Source: CAZNFR01 sp964572225
GTDB taxonomy: Bacteria; Bacteroidota; Bacteroidia; Bacteroidales; GCA-2748055
Direction of reading: 5' to 3'
Length of the DNA: 64,000 nucleotides
NCBI GenBank assembly: GCA_964572225.1
Contig: CAZNFR010000002.1
Location: forward strand, 15,783 to 79,782
The notes beneath the pieces were generated by a model that saw only the letters and a program-made list of their open reading frames with translations, ran no database searches and was not told where the DNA came from. Positions 1 to 8,351 of the stretch are shown here, piece by piece; within the stretch, counting starts at the first letter, position 1; each line of letters opens with the position of its first letter. The translations under genes and the position numbers were made by a program.

Positions 1-1
1 T

Positions 2-292
2 GCCCTTACAGGAATCGATATTGAAACCCGGAACCTAGATATCCGGATATCCATTTTCCATAGGCTCGAGGAGCTTAAACCCAGATTGGAAGAGAAAATG
101 GGAACTTCGCTTGAATGGGAACTGGAACATATATTACCCACTGGAAAATCCATTTCAAGGGTTTCCTTGAAGCTAATGGGAGTAAATCTCTATAACAAGG
201 AGGACTGGCCGGTTATATTTCCTTTCTTCTACAAAAACATGATGAAGCTGGAATCATTTTTCGAAGAATATGCAGATATTTTTAGAGGTTAA
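2..292 (+). CDS. DUF4268 family protein, C-terminal part (5' end outside window)
   Basis: The reading frame is already open at base 2 and runs to a TAA at 290-292, giving the last 96 residues; the gene starts before the window. The residues resemble the C-terminal half of the DUF4268 family found in Bacteroidota: an amphipathic stretch (IFHRLEELKPRLEEKMG), a Trp-Glu strand (SLEWELEH), a Ser-Arg-Val strand, then NLYNKEDWPVIFPFF and a final helix. The function of the family is not established; it often occurs as a stand-alone protein of about 150 residues or fused to nuclease-like domains. A TTG at 86 is not a credible start because the coding frame extends upstream of it. Family assignment is by recognition and is moderately sure. 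Confidence 0.65.
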   Translation, partial: ALTGIDIETRNLDIRISIFHRLEELKPRLEEKMGTSLEWELEHILPTGKSISRVSLKLMGVNLYNKEDWPVIFPFFYKNMMKLESFFEEYADIFRG

Positions 293-415
293 AATACTGA
301 ATATCAATAAATTAAAATTTAGGGAGTGCATAAAAATCAGAGTTGTTGAAAAGTTCCCCTGCCAGGTTAAGTCTTAAAACCAGGAAGTGCTATTTTTATT
401 CCGGAATCCAGGGGT

Positions 416-1795
416 ATGAAATACGCGATTATTGATATAGAAACTACGGGAGGAAGTCCCAAACACGAAAAAATCACTGAAATAGCCATTTATTTGCATG
501 ATGGTACTTCCATAACAGGTGAATTCTGTAGTTTAATCAATCCGGAAAAAACCATACCGCCATTTATAACGGGATTAACGGGAATTACCAATGAAATGGT
601 TGCGAATGCTCCCCGGTTCTATGAAATAGCCCGGGAGATTGTGGAATTAACCGAGGGATGCACCATAGTTGGACACAATGTCAGCTTTGACTATGCTTTC
701 ATCAAAAGCGAATTTAATCAGCTGGGCTATGCCTTTTCCAGAAAAACCCTTTGCACGGTTAAACTTAGTCGAAAGCTGCTTCCCGGCTATACATCCTATA
801 GTTTGGGAAAACTGTGTGACAGTCTGAAAATCCGGATAAATGGCCGGCATCGGGCATCGGGCGATGCCTATGCAACGGTATTATTGTTTCAGCATCTTCT
901 TCAACAAAATACCCTTTCCTCGGATGAGCTTGGGCTGATTTCGGTAACGGGACAAAGGCTCAAGAATCTGAATGGATACCTGAAACCTTCTGATATTGAT
1001 ACACTGCCTAACGAAACCGGAGTTTATTATCTATATGATTGTGATCGTAACCTCATATATGTAGGGAAAAGTACTCATATTCACGACCGTATTTTGGGTC
1101 ATCTTGGAAACAGGACCACCCGCAAATCCACTGAACTTGGGGGAAAAATTGCGGAAATCAGCTATGAACTCACCGGTAGCGAATTAATAGCCTTATTGAA
1201 GGAGTCTTTTGAGATCAAAAAGAATAAACCTTATTATAATCGTGCCCAAAAGAGGACTCTTCACCATTGGGGACTTTACAGTTTCAGGGATAAGGAAGGT
1301 TATCTTAATTTCAGCATTAAAAAAACGAGCGATAGCAACGAAATTCCCTTAACGGGCTTTAATAATCTTACGGAAGCCAGGAGCATCATGAATAAAATGG
1401 TGGAAAAACACTGGTTATGTCAGAAATTAAGTGGTCTTTACGACACCAAGGGGGCCTGTTTTAATTACGGAATAAGGCAATGCAATGGTGCCTGTATCGG
1501 GAAAGAAAATACTCATAAATACAACGAAAGGGCTGGCAAATTGAAAGATTTCCTTAGCTATCAGAACGACAATTTGCTAATTATTGATAAAGGAAGAGAT
1601 CCTGCTGAAAGGTCGGTTGTATGCATTGAAAACGGACATTATTGCGGATATGGGTTTGTGAATACGGAAGATGCCTACCTGAACGTGGAGAGTCTCAAGG
1701 AATGTATTGAAAAACAGCAGGATAACAGGGATATCCATCATATAATCCGGAGCTGGTTAAGAAAAAACACTCCCGAGAAAATCATCCGGTATTAG
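416..1795 (+). CDS. DnaQ-like 3'-5' exonuclease fused to a GIY-YIG (UvrC/Cho-like) nuclease
   Basis: A 459-residue two-nuclease protein. Residues 1-165 are a DEDDh exonuclease as in DNA polymerase III epsilon: DIETTG gives D7 and E9, HNVSFDYAF gives D92, and HRASGDA gives H145 and D150. Residues about 198-285 are a GIY-YIG nuclease domain: TGVYYLY, then IYVGKS, an Arg in HDRILGHL, a Glu in LLKESFEIK and the Asn of KPYYN. Residues near 355-368 carry a Cys-rich patch (CFNYGIRQCNGACIG) like the segment after the UvrC nuclease domain. There is no UvrB-binding or C-terminal RNase H-like UvrC half. It probably acts in DNA repair, by incision followed by trimming (inference). The gene stands alone on the plus strand, and its end faces the lipoprotein gene. 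Confidence 0.85.
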   Translation: MKYAIIDIETTGGSPKHEKITEIAIYLHDGTSITGEFCSLINPEKTIPPFITGLTGITNEMVANAPRFYEIAREIVELTEGCTIVGHNVSFDYAFIKSEFNQLGYAFSRKTLCTVKLSRKLLPGYTSYSLGKLCDSLKIRINGRHRASGDAYATVLLFQHLLQQNTLSSDELGLISVTGQRLKNLNGYLKPSDIDTLPNETGVYYLYDCDRNLIYVGKSTHIHDRILGHLGNRTTRKSTELGGKIAEISYELTGSELIALLKESFEIKKNKPYYNRAQKRTLHHWGLYSFRDKEGYLNFSIKKTSDSNEIPLTGFNNLTEARSIMNKMVEKHWLCQKLSGLYDTKGACFNYGIRQCNGACIGKENTHKYNERAGKLKDFLSYQNDNLLIIDKGRDPAERSVVCIENGHYCGYGFVNTEDAYLNVESLKECIEKQQDNRDIHHIIRSWLRKNTPEKIIRY

Positions 1796-1823
1796 TAAAT
1801 ATTGGCCAGGTAGTCGAAACCGC

Positions 1824-3014
1824 TTAATCAAGGTCATGCAGCCGGTATACTCCGGTACCGTAATCAATATTCAGGATAGTGTTGGAGCCGGGCAACAGAT
1901 ATCCCAGAGAGACTTCCCGGTTATCACTGGTCCTTGGCACAGGTTCCCTGTATGGGGTCCGATTAAGGAGATAAGAATCTCCTTCCTGATCGGCTTCTGG
2001 ATAACCACTTCCTGGAACCAGAGAATAATCTCCGTTAAAAACAGCATCCCTTAAATTGTAATAATTTGTCAGGAACACCTGCATGGTAGCTCCTGATCCA
2101 GTGGCCAGGCTGTGAAAATGAATATTGACAACCTCATCGGGATCACCCAGGTAATAGCCCCCATAACTAAATGACAACCAATTGATCCCACCCTGATAAT
2201 CGGAATAGACCTCATCGATGACCGCAGTATAAATTTCATCGGGTGCAGGATCTGCAACCGCGTATATGGGCCAGATTTCATTAACCGGATAGTTGTTATG
2301 GTTTCTAAGGTATCCGGTATTGGTTGAAAACACGGTAGGAACCAGGTCGGTTGTTGGCAGTACTTCCGGGAACCTGCGCGAATCACTGGCGATTTTATGA
2401 TAAGCAATCTTCTGGTTGATTTCAAGGTCGGGGATTCTGATGCTTGCATACCCACCCCTGTTTTCGCTGGGGACATGGAACTCATAATTTCCAAATTTAT
2501 CCGTAACAGCCCGGAATTCAAAACTTCCTTCCGATAGGGAAATTCTCAGGTTGAGGGTTATCCCGTCTGCAAACTCAGCGGTATCATTTGTGAGATCCTT
2601 TTCGATCAGGACTTTTCCGCTAACTTTAGCCAGGCTTTCGTCCGACAGGGAATAAATCCCGACCGAATAGGTTTGCTGATTCTGGCCCTCACCTGTAGAA
2701 TAAAAGCTTACATCGGAATACCATGATGTAAATCCGTCTGCCTCCACAGAAATAAATACCTTACCGTATTCTGCACCCTCAACGTTTACGAGTCCGTTTG
2801 AATCTGAGGTCAATTCATACACCGAATTTCCCTGGGTTATTTTTACCCTTGCATTTTGAACCGGTTCAGAATAATCCAGACTTCGATTATAAACATAAAC
2901 GCTAATATCTACTGAATTCAATAAATCCAGCGCATCTTCCTGACTAAATTCCTCCCTGCAGGAATACAGGGTCGAAAGAGACAAAATGATGAATAGAAAG
3001 AAGGTCTTTTTCAT
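1824..3014 (-). CDS. Lipoprotein with carboxypeptidase-regulatory-like domains, function unknown
   Basis: A 396-residue protein with a short lipoprotein signal peptide: MKKT, a hydrophobic stretch, then LSTLYSC with the lipidated Cys at residue 19. Residues about 35-110 and 130-210 look like two beta-sandwich domains of the carboxypeptidase-regulatory type (NARVKITQGNSVYELTSDSNG, and FRAVTDKFGNYEFHVPS), the kind used in Bacteroidota surface proteins. The remainder is not recognised. It lies 51 bases downstream of the outer-membrane barrel gene on the same strand, so the two are probably cotranscribed and may form an envelope pair. Start ATG at 3014. Nothing in the sequence indicates an enzyme. 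Confidence 0.7.
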   Translation of the reverse strand: MKKTFFLFIILSLSTLYSCREEFSQEDALDLLNSVDISVYVYNRSLDYSEPVQNARVKITQGNSVYELTSDSNGLVNVEGAEYGKVFISVEADGFTSWYSDVSFYSTGEGQNQQTYSVGIYSLSDESLAKVSGKVLIEKDLTNDTAEFADGITLNLRISLSEGSFEFRAVTDKFGNYEFHVPSENRGGYASIRIPDLEINQKIAYHKIASDSRRFPEVLPTTDLVPTVFSTNTGYLRNHNNYPVNEIWPIYAVADPAPDEIYTAVIDEVYSDYQGGINWLSFSYGGYYLGDPDEVVNIHFHSLATGSGATMQVFLTNYYNLRDAVFNGDYSLVPGSGYPEADQEGDSYLLNRTPYREPVPRTSDNREVSLGYLLPGSNTILNIDYGTGVYRLHDLD

Positions 3015-3065
3015 TTTGATATAGGATATTAATGGGTTTTAAAACCAAAGAGCACAACTAATAAC

Positions 3066-3797
3066 TTAGAATCCATAGCCGAGAGTAATGAAAAAACTAT
3101 CATTATACAGATCGCCGGTAAGTTTATAATTATTTAAAAAACTATGTACCGTTTTTACCGGAGTTAATCCGTATTTATAGGCAATTTCCACATTAAAACT
3201 CCGGGTGTTTATATAGAATTCCGTTCCTAATCCCAGGTTAACATATGCCTGATACATTTTATAACTTCTAGTCAAATTCTCGTATCCTGCCCATGTAATA
3301 TGCTGACTGGCAAGGATATCTGTGTGATCATAATCATTAAACACAGCCAGGTTCACTGAAAGTGAGGGACCGGCAAACATATAGGGAAGGACTTTATTTT
3401 GCGTACTCAGGTATACTCTTGCCATAATTGGGATATCAACATTGTGCATTAGTATGGAATTGGAGGAAAAATATCCCAGAATAATCCCATCAGTTCCGTC
3501 CCCTCCTCCGAAGTATTCTGTGTTAAAACTCATGTATTTGCCTCCCTGAAGGCAGTAATTTATGCCAGTAACAAAGAATAAACGTTGAAAGCTTCTGTGT
3601 TCGGCAGTAAATCCTGCAATAACTCCGGCTTTTCCGCCCGTATGCGGCTGAGCATCATTGAAATAACTGTAAACGGGACCCGCTTTGATTCCAAAATAGA
3701 CCTTATCGAACAGTCCCTGCGAAGATAAATCAGCCCCTGAGAAACCCAGGCACAGCAAAAAGACAAGATAAAGTCTGGGAGGTAGTTTTAAGTGCAT
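3066..3797 (-). CDS. PorT-like outer-membrane beta-barrel protein
   Basis: 243 residues with an N-terminal Sec signal peptide (hydrophobic LYLVFLLCLGFSGADLSSQ). After it come alternating hydrophobic/aromatic strands separated by polar turns: FGIKAGPVYSY, FVTGINYCLQGG, IPIMARVYL, MFAGPSLSVNL, VNLGLGTEFYI and FNVEIAYKYGLTPV. The end is the aromatic-terminal strand FFITLGYGF, typical of outer-membrane barrels. The overall look is that of the PorT/OMP_b-brl_2 group of Bacteroidota. Role unknown; most members are small 8-stranded barrels. It is the first gene of a probable two-gene unit with the lipoprotein at 1824-3014. Confidence 0.75.
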   Translation of the reverse strand: MHLKLPPRLYLVFLLCLGFSGADLSSQGLFDKVYFGIKAGPVYSYFNDAQPHTGGKAGVIAGFTAEHRSFQRLFFVTGINYCLQGGKYMSFNTEYFGGGDGTDGIILGYFSSNSILMHNVDIPIMARVYLSTQNKVLPYMFAGPSLSVNLAVFNDYDHTDILASQHITWAGYENLTRSYKMYQAYVNLGLGTEFYINTRSFNVEIAYKYGLTPVKTVHSFLNNYKLTGDLYNDSFFITLGYGF

Positions 3798-3983
3798 CAG
3801 GCTCGAATTTAGGTCAAGTTACTGCATTTATCAGATAAACATATTACTTTAACCTGAAATTTTAAATTAGGTTTCATTTCTGAGCAGCATAATATAGACA
3901 TTATCTAACCCTGAGAAACTGGCATCCTGATTACCCTTCAGAAGTAATTTGGGTTGGGATAAATTAAAAAAAAATGGAACTCC

Positions 3984-4014
3984 TTTGGATAAAAGTAATT
4001 ATACGCTATCTTTG
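3984..4014 (+). promoter_or_regulatory. Bacteroidota-type promoter of tRNA-Lys
   Basis: TTTG at 3984-3987, a 19 nt spacer and TATCTTTG at 4007-4014 match the Bacteroidota sigma-ABfr consensus (TTTG / 19-21 nt / TAnnTTTG). The expected start of transcription is about 4019-4021, some 25 nt before the mature tRNA. Confidence 0.8.
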
Positions 4015-4044
4015 CATCCCGTTAGCAAAAAACAAAAAAACATT

Positions 4045-4117
4045 GATTCAGTAGCTCAGTTGGTAGAGCACATCCCTTTTAAGGATGGGGTCCTGGGTTC
4101 GAGCCCCAGCTGAATCA
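4045..4117 (+). tRNA. tRNA-Lys (anticodon TTT)
   Basis: The seven-base acceptor GATTCAG at 4045-4051 pairs with CTGAATC at 4110-4116, followed by discriminator A at 4117. The D arm (TAGCTCAGTTGGTAGAGCA) and the T arm (CTGGGTTCGAGCCCCAG) are canonical. The anticodon stem CATCC/GGATG encloses the loop CTTTTAA, giving anticodon TTT (Lys). The 3' CCA is not encoded; the next bases are CAA. Confidence 0.97.
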
Positions 4118-4118
4118 C

Positions 4119-4150
4119 AACCCTGGCAAAGAAATTTGTCAGGGTTTTTT
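4119..4150 (+). terminator. Rho-independent terminator after tRNA-Lys
   Basis: A twelve-base-pair stem (AACCCTGGCAAA with TTTGTCAGGGTT, one G-T pair), a GAAA tetraloop and a T run. It starts 2 nt after the tRNA, so the tRNA is a single-gene transcript. Confidence 0.9.
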
Positions 4151-4283
4151 ATAGGAAATCCATTCATTCTCGCTTATAATCACGATCTTGCTTAATTATA
4201 ATGTAAGACAATTTATCTGAGGCAAACATTTGATTAAAAGTGATGTTACTTTGATTTGAGTACTGGTAATTGATCCTGTTCAC

Positions 4284-5450
4284 ATGAAAAAGCAAGCATT
4301 ATTGACCCTTGCCGGCTCTTTTGGAATTATGCTCTCTCTTGGAGGTATTTATGCATGGAGTATATTCGTTCCCGGACTCATGGATGAATATCAATTTACG
4401 GCATCCCAGACCCAGCTGGTTTTTGGGGTGGTTATCGCGGTCTTTACATTTACCATGTTGTTTGTTGAAAAAATCGAAAAGAGGCTTGGAACAAGGAAAA
4501 CTGCTTTGCTTTCCGGATTATTCTATTCCCTGGGCTACCTGGTCTCAGGGTACTCGGGAGGCCGATTTGTTTGGATTTTAATTGGAATCGGTATGCTTGC
4601 CGGGATAGGTACGGGATTTGGTTATCTGGTATCCCTGGTTGCCCCGGTGAGGTGGTTTCCGGAAAGAAAAGGATTAATATCGGGGGTTGCGACTGCGGGG
4701 TTTGGCTTGGCTGCTGTGGTCTTATCTTTACTTGCGGAGGCATTATTAAGTTCCGGCAGGAGTATCCTGGAGGTATTTCGGATCATGGGATTGTTTTATG
4801 GGGCGGTAATCATGGCATTGTCATTTCTGATGTCGAGTCCTCCACCCTCCGGCTCAATAACAGGAGGTCATATTCGGGATTATTGGAAAGAAAAGAATTT
4901 TCTGAGGCTATTTTTTGGCATATTTACAGGAACTTTCGCCGGACTTTTAATTATCGGAAACTTAAAGCCGATTGGAGCAGAAAATCAAATTAACGATCAT
5001 ATATTGGTTCTGGGGATTTCAATCTTCGCCATAAGCAATTTTGCAGGTCGATTGGGATGGGGATTTATTAGCGATTATACCGGATCGGCCCTCAGCATTC
5101 TTATTGCCCTGGTATTACAGTCGGCCGGTATCCTCCTATTGGGACATACCCAACCGGGTGCTTTGGGTTTTATTTTTATTTCGGCGATGATTGGATTTAA
5201 TTTCGGAGGAAACTTTGTGCTTTTTGCAAGGGAAACCTCTCATCTCTTTGGTATTCATAATCTTGGCATTCTTTATCCCTTCATATTTCTGGGATATGGT
5301 ATTGCAGGAATATTTGGTCCGATAACTGGTGGGATCATTTTTGATACGATGGGTCAATACCAGTCGGCCACAACCATTGCGGCCTTAATGAGTATCATGG
5401 GTGGATTGCTGTTTCTCAAGGAAGCAAGACACTCTATAATAAAAAAATAA
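4284..5450 (+). CDS. OFA-family MFS transporter (oxalate/formate antiporter-like)
   Basis: 388 residues and 12 predicted membrane helices. The first helix, GIMLSLGGIYAWSIFVPGL, and the following region (FTASQTQLVF, GTGFGYLVSLVAPVRWFPERK, GLISGVATAGFG) are characteristic of the oxalate/formate antiporter family of the major facilitator superfamily. Helix 11 contains YPFIFLGYGIAGIFGPITGG. Substrates of family members include oxalate, formate, lactate and other monocarboxylates; the sequence alone does not fix the substrate here. The start ATG at 4284 gives a short positively charged N terminus (MKKQ). The gene is monocistronic between the tRNA terminator and the PCMT gene. In a fermenting organism a carboxylate role is plausible but inferred. 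Confidence 0.85.
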   Translation: MKKQALLTLAGSFGIMLSLGGIYAWSIFVPGLMDEYQFTASQTQLVFGVVIAVFTFTMLFVEKIEKRLGTRKTALLSGLFYSLGYLVSGYSGGRFVWILIGIGMLAGIGTGFGYLVSLVAPVRWFPERKGLISGVATAGFGLAAVVLSLLAEALLSSGRSILEVFRIMGLFYGAVIMALSFLMSSPPPSGSITGGHIRDYWKEKNFLRLFFGIFTGTFAGLLIIGNLKPIGAENQINDHILVLGISIFAISNFAGRLGWGFISDYTGSALSILIALVLQSAGILLLGHTQPGALGFIFISAMIGFNFGGNFVLFARETSHLFGIHNLGILYPFIFLGYGIAGIFGPITGGIIFDTMGQYQSATTIAALMSIMGGLLFLKEARHSIIKK

Positions 5451-5510
5451 TATTTCCTCCTTAATTTCAGCATGGTATTTGCAACGATTTTCGGGATAAT
5501 TCAAAAATTA

Positions 5511-5518
5511 TAAATTTG
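5511..5518 (+). promoter_or_regulatory. Candidate -7 box for the PCMT gene
   Basis: TAAATTTG matches TAnnTTTG and would give a very short leader before ATG 5531. No clear TTG lies at the expected upstream distance, so only the -7 element is supported. Confidence 0.4.
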
Positions 5519-5530
5519 CAGATTAAACTG

Positions 5531-6313
5531 ATGATCATGCTGACATTAGAAAAGTTGACACTATACATTATCCTGTTGCTGGTGAATCCCTTGAATCATC
5601 TTTCCGCTCAGGAGGCCACGAATACGGAACGATCATGGCAACGCCCCAGATTTGAGGAAAGGAAGACGGAACGGAAGGAAATGGTTATTGATCATATAGC
5701 CAGCCATTCGAATTTCCCCGTAAGAAACGAGGAAGTTCTGGAAGCCATGATGAACGTTCCCAGGCATAAATTTGTGCCAGATGAAATGAAAGACCTTGCT
5801 TACCACAATTCCCCCTTACCCATCGGGTATATGCAAACCATTTCACAGCCCTTCATGGTTGCCCATATGACCGAATTATTAAAGATAAATGAAGGAGATA
5901 AGATTCTTGAAATAGGTACCGGAAGTGGTTACCAGGCCGCAGTTTTATCGGAGCTTACTCCAAATATCTACACCATTGAAATTGTGGAGGAACTGGGAAT
6001 GCACGCAAAGAAAACATTATCGGAGCTAGGCTATAACACAATAAAGGTGAAGATCGGAGACGGTTATGAAGGTTGGCCATCAGAGGCTCCATTTGACAGG
6101 ATCATTGTGACTTGTGCGCCGGAAAACATTCCCCAGCCTCTGATCGATCAATTAAGACCCGGAGGATATATCGTAATCCCTGTAGGTGAGGCATTTAGCA
6201 CTCAACAATTGATTGTAGTTAGTAAGGATGAAAAAGGAAGACTTCAAAAGCAGGTTCAATATCCGGTTCGATTTGTACCTATGACCGGAAAGGTACTGGA
6301 AAAAGAGCAGTAG
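5531..6313 (+). CDS. pcm: Protein-L-isoaspartate O-methyltransferase with signal peptide
   Basis: PCMT family enzyme that methylates L-isoaspartyl residues using S-adenosylmethionine, starting repair of damaged proteins. Family marks: RNEEVLEAMMNVPRHKFVP, the substrate-binding stretch PIGYMQTISQPFMVAHMTE, the SAM loop EIGTGSGYQAAVL, and FDRIIVTCAPENIPQPLIDQ. About 50 residues precede the usual start: a hydrophobic segment (LTLYIILLLVNPL) ending in LSAQ, which looks like a Sec signal peptide, then a charged linker. That points to an exported, periplasmic form. I chose ATG 5531 (a second ATG is at 5537) because an in-frame TTG upstream sits inside the -7 box. Confidence 0.88.
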   Translation: MIMLTLEKLTLYIILLLVNPLNHLSAQEATNTERSWQRPRFEERKTERKEMVIDHIASHSNFPVRNEEVLEAMMNVPRHKFVPDEMKDLAYHNSPLPIGYMQTISQPFMVAHMTELLKINEGDKILEIGTGSGYQAAVLSELTPNIYTIEIVEELGMHAKKTLSELGYNTIKVKIGDGYEGWPSEAPFDRIIVTCAPENIPQPLIDQLRPGGYIVIPVGEAFSTQQLIVVSKDEKGRLQKQVQYPVRFVPMTGKVLEKEQ

Positions 6314-6325
6314 GTGCATTTATAT

Positions 6326-7363
6326 TCAAAAAGGGGAACGGCTGATTCTTCGTAAAATCCTCTTTACAAATCCTGGACCCTCATATATAAAGCCGGTATA
6401 TACCTGAATTAACGTAGCTCCCTTATTGAGCTTTTCAAGAGCATCGTAGGAACTCATAATACCTCCCACCCCGATAACAGGAAGGTGTCCCCCCGTTTTC
6501 TCATGAATATACCTGATGACCTCTGTTGATCGGCTGGCTATCGGCTTTCCGGATAATCCGCCCTTCCCTATTCTTTTTATTTTCGATTCAGGGCTTTTAA
6601 GATTATTCCTGGTAACAGTGGTGTTGGTTGCCACGATACCATCAATCCCAGTCTGATCAACGATCTTTAAGGTTTCATCAATTTGCATATTATTGAGATC
6701 GGGTGAAATCTTCAGTAAGATAGGTTTATAGATTGATTTTGAGGATCTTAATCCAGATAAGCTAGAGAGAATACCTTCCAGCATTTCCTGATCCTGTAAT
6801 TCTTTCATATCACTGACATTGGGACAGCTAACATTCACAACAAAATAATCAACATACTCATATAGTTTTTCAAAGCAATACACATAATCGTCCACTGCCT
6901 TACTATTTGGAGTATCCGTATTTTTCCCAATATTACCTCCTATAATTAAATTTGCGGGCCTGTTTTTTAACCTCAGGGCAATAGCATCTGCACCATCATT
7001 ATTGATGCCCATGCGGTTAATGAGTGCTTTATCCTTTCTTAATCGAAAACTCCGGGGTCTGGGATTGCCCGGTTGGGGTCTTGGGGTTACGGTGCCAATC
7101 TCAATAAAACCGAAACCGAAGGCTTTAAACTGCTTAAAGATCCGGGCATTCTTGTCAAATCCGGCAGCCAGACCCACCCGATTAGGAAAGGTAAGCCCAA
7201 ATACCTTCACAGCATTATTATATTTGCTTTTACGGTAGAAAAAGGAAATAATAAGTAAGGCAAAAGGAAGGATTGAAACAATTTTAATGGCCGAAACAAC
7301 CAGGTGGTGAACTTTTTCAGGAGGTAAAAGGAAAAGTAAGGGTCTCAGAAAGATCTTATACAT
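6326..7363 (-). CDS. pyrD: Dihydroorotate dehydrogenase, class 2 (quinone-type) scaffold
   Basis: 345 residues. It oxidises dihydroorotate to orotate in pyrimidine synthesis. The class 2 layout is clear: an N-terminal helical extension (MYKIFLRPLLFLLPPEKVHH) that binds the membrane/quinone side, then the FMN barrel with GLAAGFDKNA, EIGTVTPRPQPGNPRPR, LINRMGINNDG, NIGKN, and near the end IGVGGI and GATLIQVYTGFIYEGP. The catalytic-base segment reads NVSCPNV with Cys at residue 180, where E. coli and human class 2 enzymes have Ser and class 1 enzymes have Cys. Start ATG 7363 is chosen because the upstream TTG at 7387 overlaps a -7 promoter box and would add residues not expected in the family. 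Confidence 0.9.
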   Translation of the reverse strand: MYKIFLRPLLFLLPPEKVHHLVVSAIKIVSILPFALLIISFFYRKSKYNNAVKVFGLTFPNRVGLAAGFDKNARIFKQFKAFGFGFIEIGTVTPRPQPGNPRPRSFRLRKDKALINRMGINNDGADAIALRLKNRPANLIIGGNIGKNTDTPNSKAVDDYVYCFEKLYEYVDYFVVNVSCPNVSDMKELQDQEMLEGILSSLSGLRSSKSIYKPILLKISPDLNNMQIDETLKIVDQTGIDGIVATNTTVTRNNLKSPESKIKRIGKGGLSGKPIASRSTEVIRYIHEKTGGHLPVIGVGGIMSSYDALEKLNKGATLIQVYTGFIYEGPGFVKRILRRISRSPF

Positions 7364-7374
7364 AAATTTTTGTG

Positions 7375-7382
7375 CAAAGATA
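7375..7382 (-). promoter_or_regulatory. Candidate -7 box for pyrD
   Basis: On the minus strand TATCTTTG matches TAnnTTTG 11 nt upstream of ATG 7363; no good -33 TTG is visible, so this is a partial promoter match. It lies just downstream of the stop of the XRE gene, so pyrD may also be read from that gene. Confidence 0.45.
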
Positions 7383-7394
7383 CTCAAGAATGAA

Positions 7395-7874
7395 TTAATC
7401 CGGTATATATCTGCGGAATTTTCCCGAACGATACAAAATCATAACCATCTCAACAACTTCATCTGTGGAATCCGCATGTTTACTTTTGTAAACAGTCTCT
7501 ATTTCCGGTTCCTGACCCGTTCTCATTGTTTTTTCTTTCTTCTCGGACTCCTTCGTAAGCAGGGGTTTTGAAGATACCTGTGTTTTAGGATCCCTGGATT
7601 CCAGAGAATCAAATAAGGATGGCATTGCAGGCTTTGCTGTGGGTTTTAATTCATCCTCGCCCTCTTCAATAAACATGCGACCTTTGCCCGTAATTAGCCA
7701 ATTTGCATTGATTTCAGGGAAATTCTGGATTATTCTTACAAGAAAATCAAAACTGGGTTTATTCCTGCCGGCAAGTATATGGGAGATTCCCGACCGTTGT
7801 ACACCTAATATATCAGCAAGTTGAGAGGAATTCAGCTTATACTCTTCCAGTAACCGTTCCAGTCGTTTTTCCAT
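7395..7874 (-). CDS. XRE-family helix-turn-helix transcriptional regulator
   Basis: 159 residues. Residues about 4-55 form an XRE/Cro HTH: LERLLEEYKLNSSQLADILG, recognition helix VQRSGISHILAGRNKPS, then FDFLVRIIQNFPEINANWL. The phrase NWLITGKG is common in small Bacteroidota XRE regulators. A polar, Lys/Glu-rich middle segment (about 75-125) has no fold I can name. The C-terminal tail VEMVMILYRSGKFRRYIPD is short and basic. Start ATG 7874. Upstream are two adjacent TAnnTTTG boxes overlapped by repeated TTAC-N4-GTAA-type half-sites, which suggests autoregulation (inference). pyrD follows 31 bases downstream on the same strand. Target genes unknown. Confidence 0.85.
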   Translation of the reverse strand: MEKRLERLLEEYKLNSSQLADILGVQRSGISHILAGRNKPSFDFLVRIIQNFPEINANWLITGKGRMFIEEGEDELKPTAKPAMPSLFDSLESRDPKTQVSSKPLLTKESEKKEKTMRTGQEPEIETVYKSKHADSTDEVVEMVMILYRSGKFRRYIPD

Positions 7875-7875
7875 G

Positions 7876-7935
7876 ATTACAATCGTAAAGTTTAATTGTT
7901 ACAAAAGTACAAATTTAAGTTGTTACATTCATAAC
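7876..7935 (-). promoter_or_regulatory. Promoter and tandem operator-like repeats of the XRE gene
   Basis: On the minus strand, TACTTTTG (7902-7909) and TAAATTTG (7910-7917) are back-to-back TAnnTTTG boxes. Three similar motifs, written on the plus strand, lie over them at 22-24 bp spacing: ATTAC-AATC-GTAAA (7876-7889), GTTAC-AAAA-GTAC (7898-7910) and GTTAC-ATTC-ATAAC (7922-7935). The middle one covers a -7 box. This arrangement fits an autorepressor operator; binding is inferred. Confidence 0.45.
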
Positions 7936-8072
7936 TTTAGTGTAGATATTTGTAAACACTAATATTTAACCTATTCAAGGAGGCTTATCCTGCGTAGATC
8001 CCATAATCTTCATACAATGTTAATAATCTGATATTTACAATGATTTGGAAGATTTGATGTTGCTTTATTATA

Positions 8073-8110
8073 TACTATATATGAATTACTTAATACTATG
8101 GTATATAGTA
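8073..8110. repeat. Inverted repeat TACTATATA / TATATAGTA
   Basis: Nine-base perfect arms at 8073-8081 and 8102-8110 around a 20 nt spacer. Both arms are pure A/T apart from one C/G, so chance is possible in this composition. Confidence 0.45.
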
Positions 8111-8280
8111 ATATATGTGTGAATATATCGAAATTTTTTGTATGTGTCCCTAAAATTTGACTTTATAATAAAGTTAAATTTGAAATAAACACATTTATAC
8201 ATTGATTTATAATATTTTATAATATGTATTTTATAATTACTTTTCTCAGGTTTAGATTGCTTTAAATTTGTTTACTCTTG

Positions 8281-8351
8281 GTTCAATTGTGAACGAATTT
8301 TGAATGGCTTAGTAATACATATGTAACTTTTTCATTGTTTACATTCGTAAA
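8281..8351. repeat. Two 5-4-5 inverted repeats
   Basis: GTTCA-ATTG-TGAAC (8281-8294) and TTTAC-ATTC-GTAAA (starting at 8338) are perfect palindromes with 4 nt spacers. The second has the same TTAC-N4-GTAA form as the motifs in front of the XRE gene 450 bp away, so it may be a second binding site for that regulator (inference). Confidence 0.4.
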
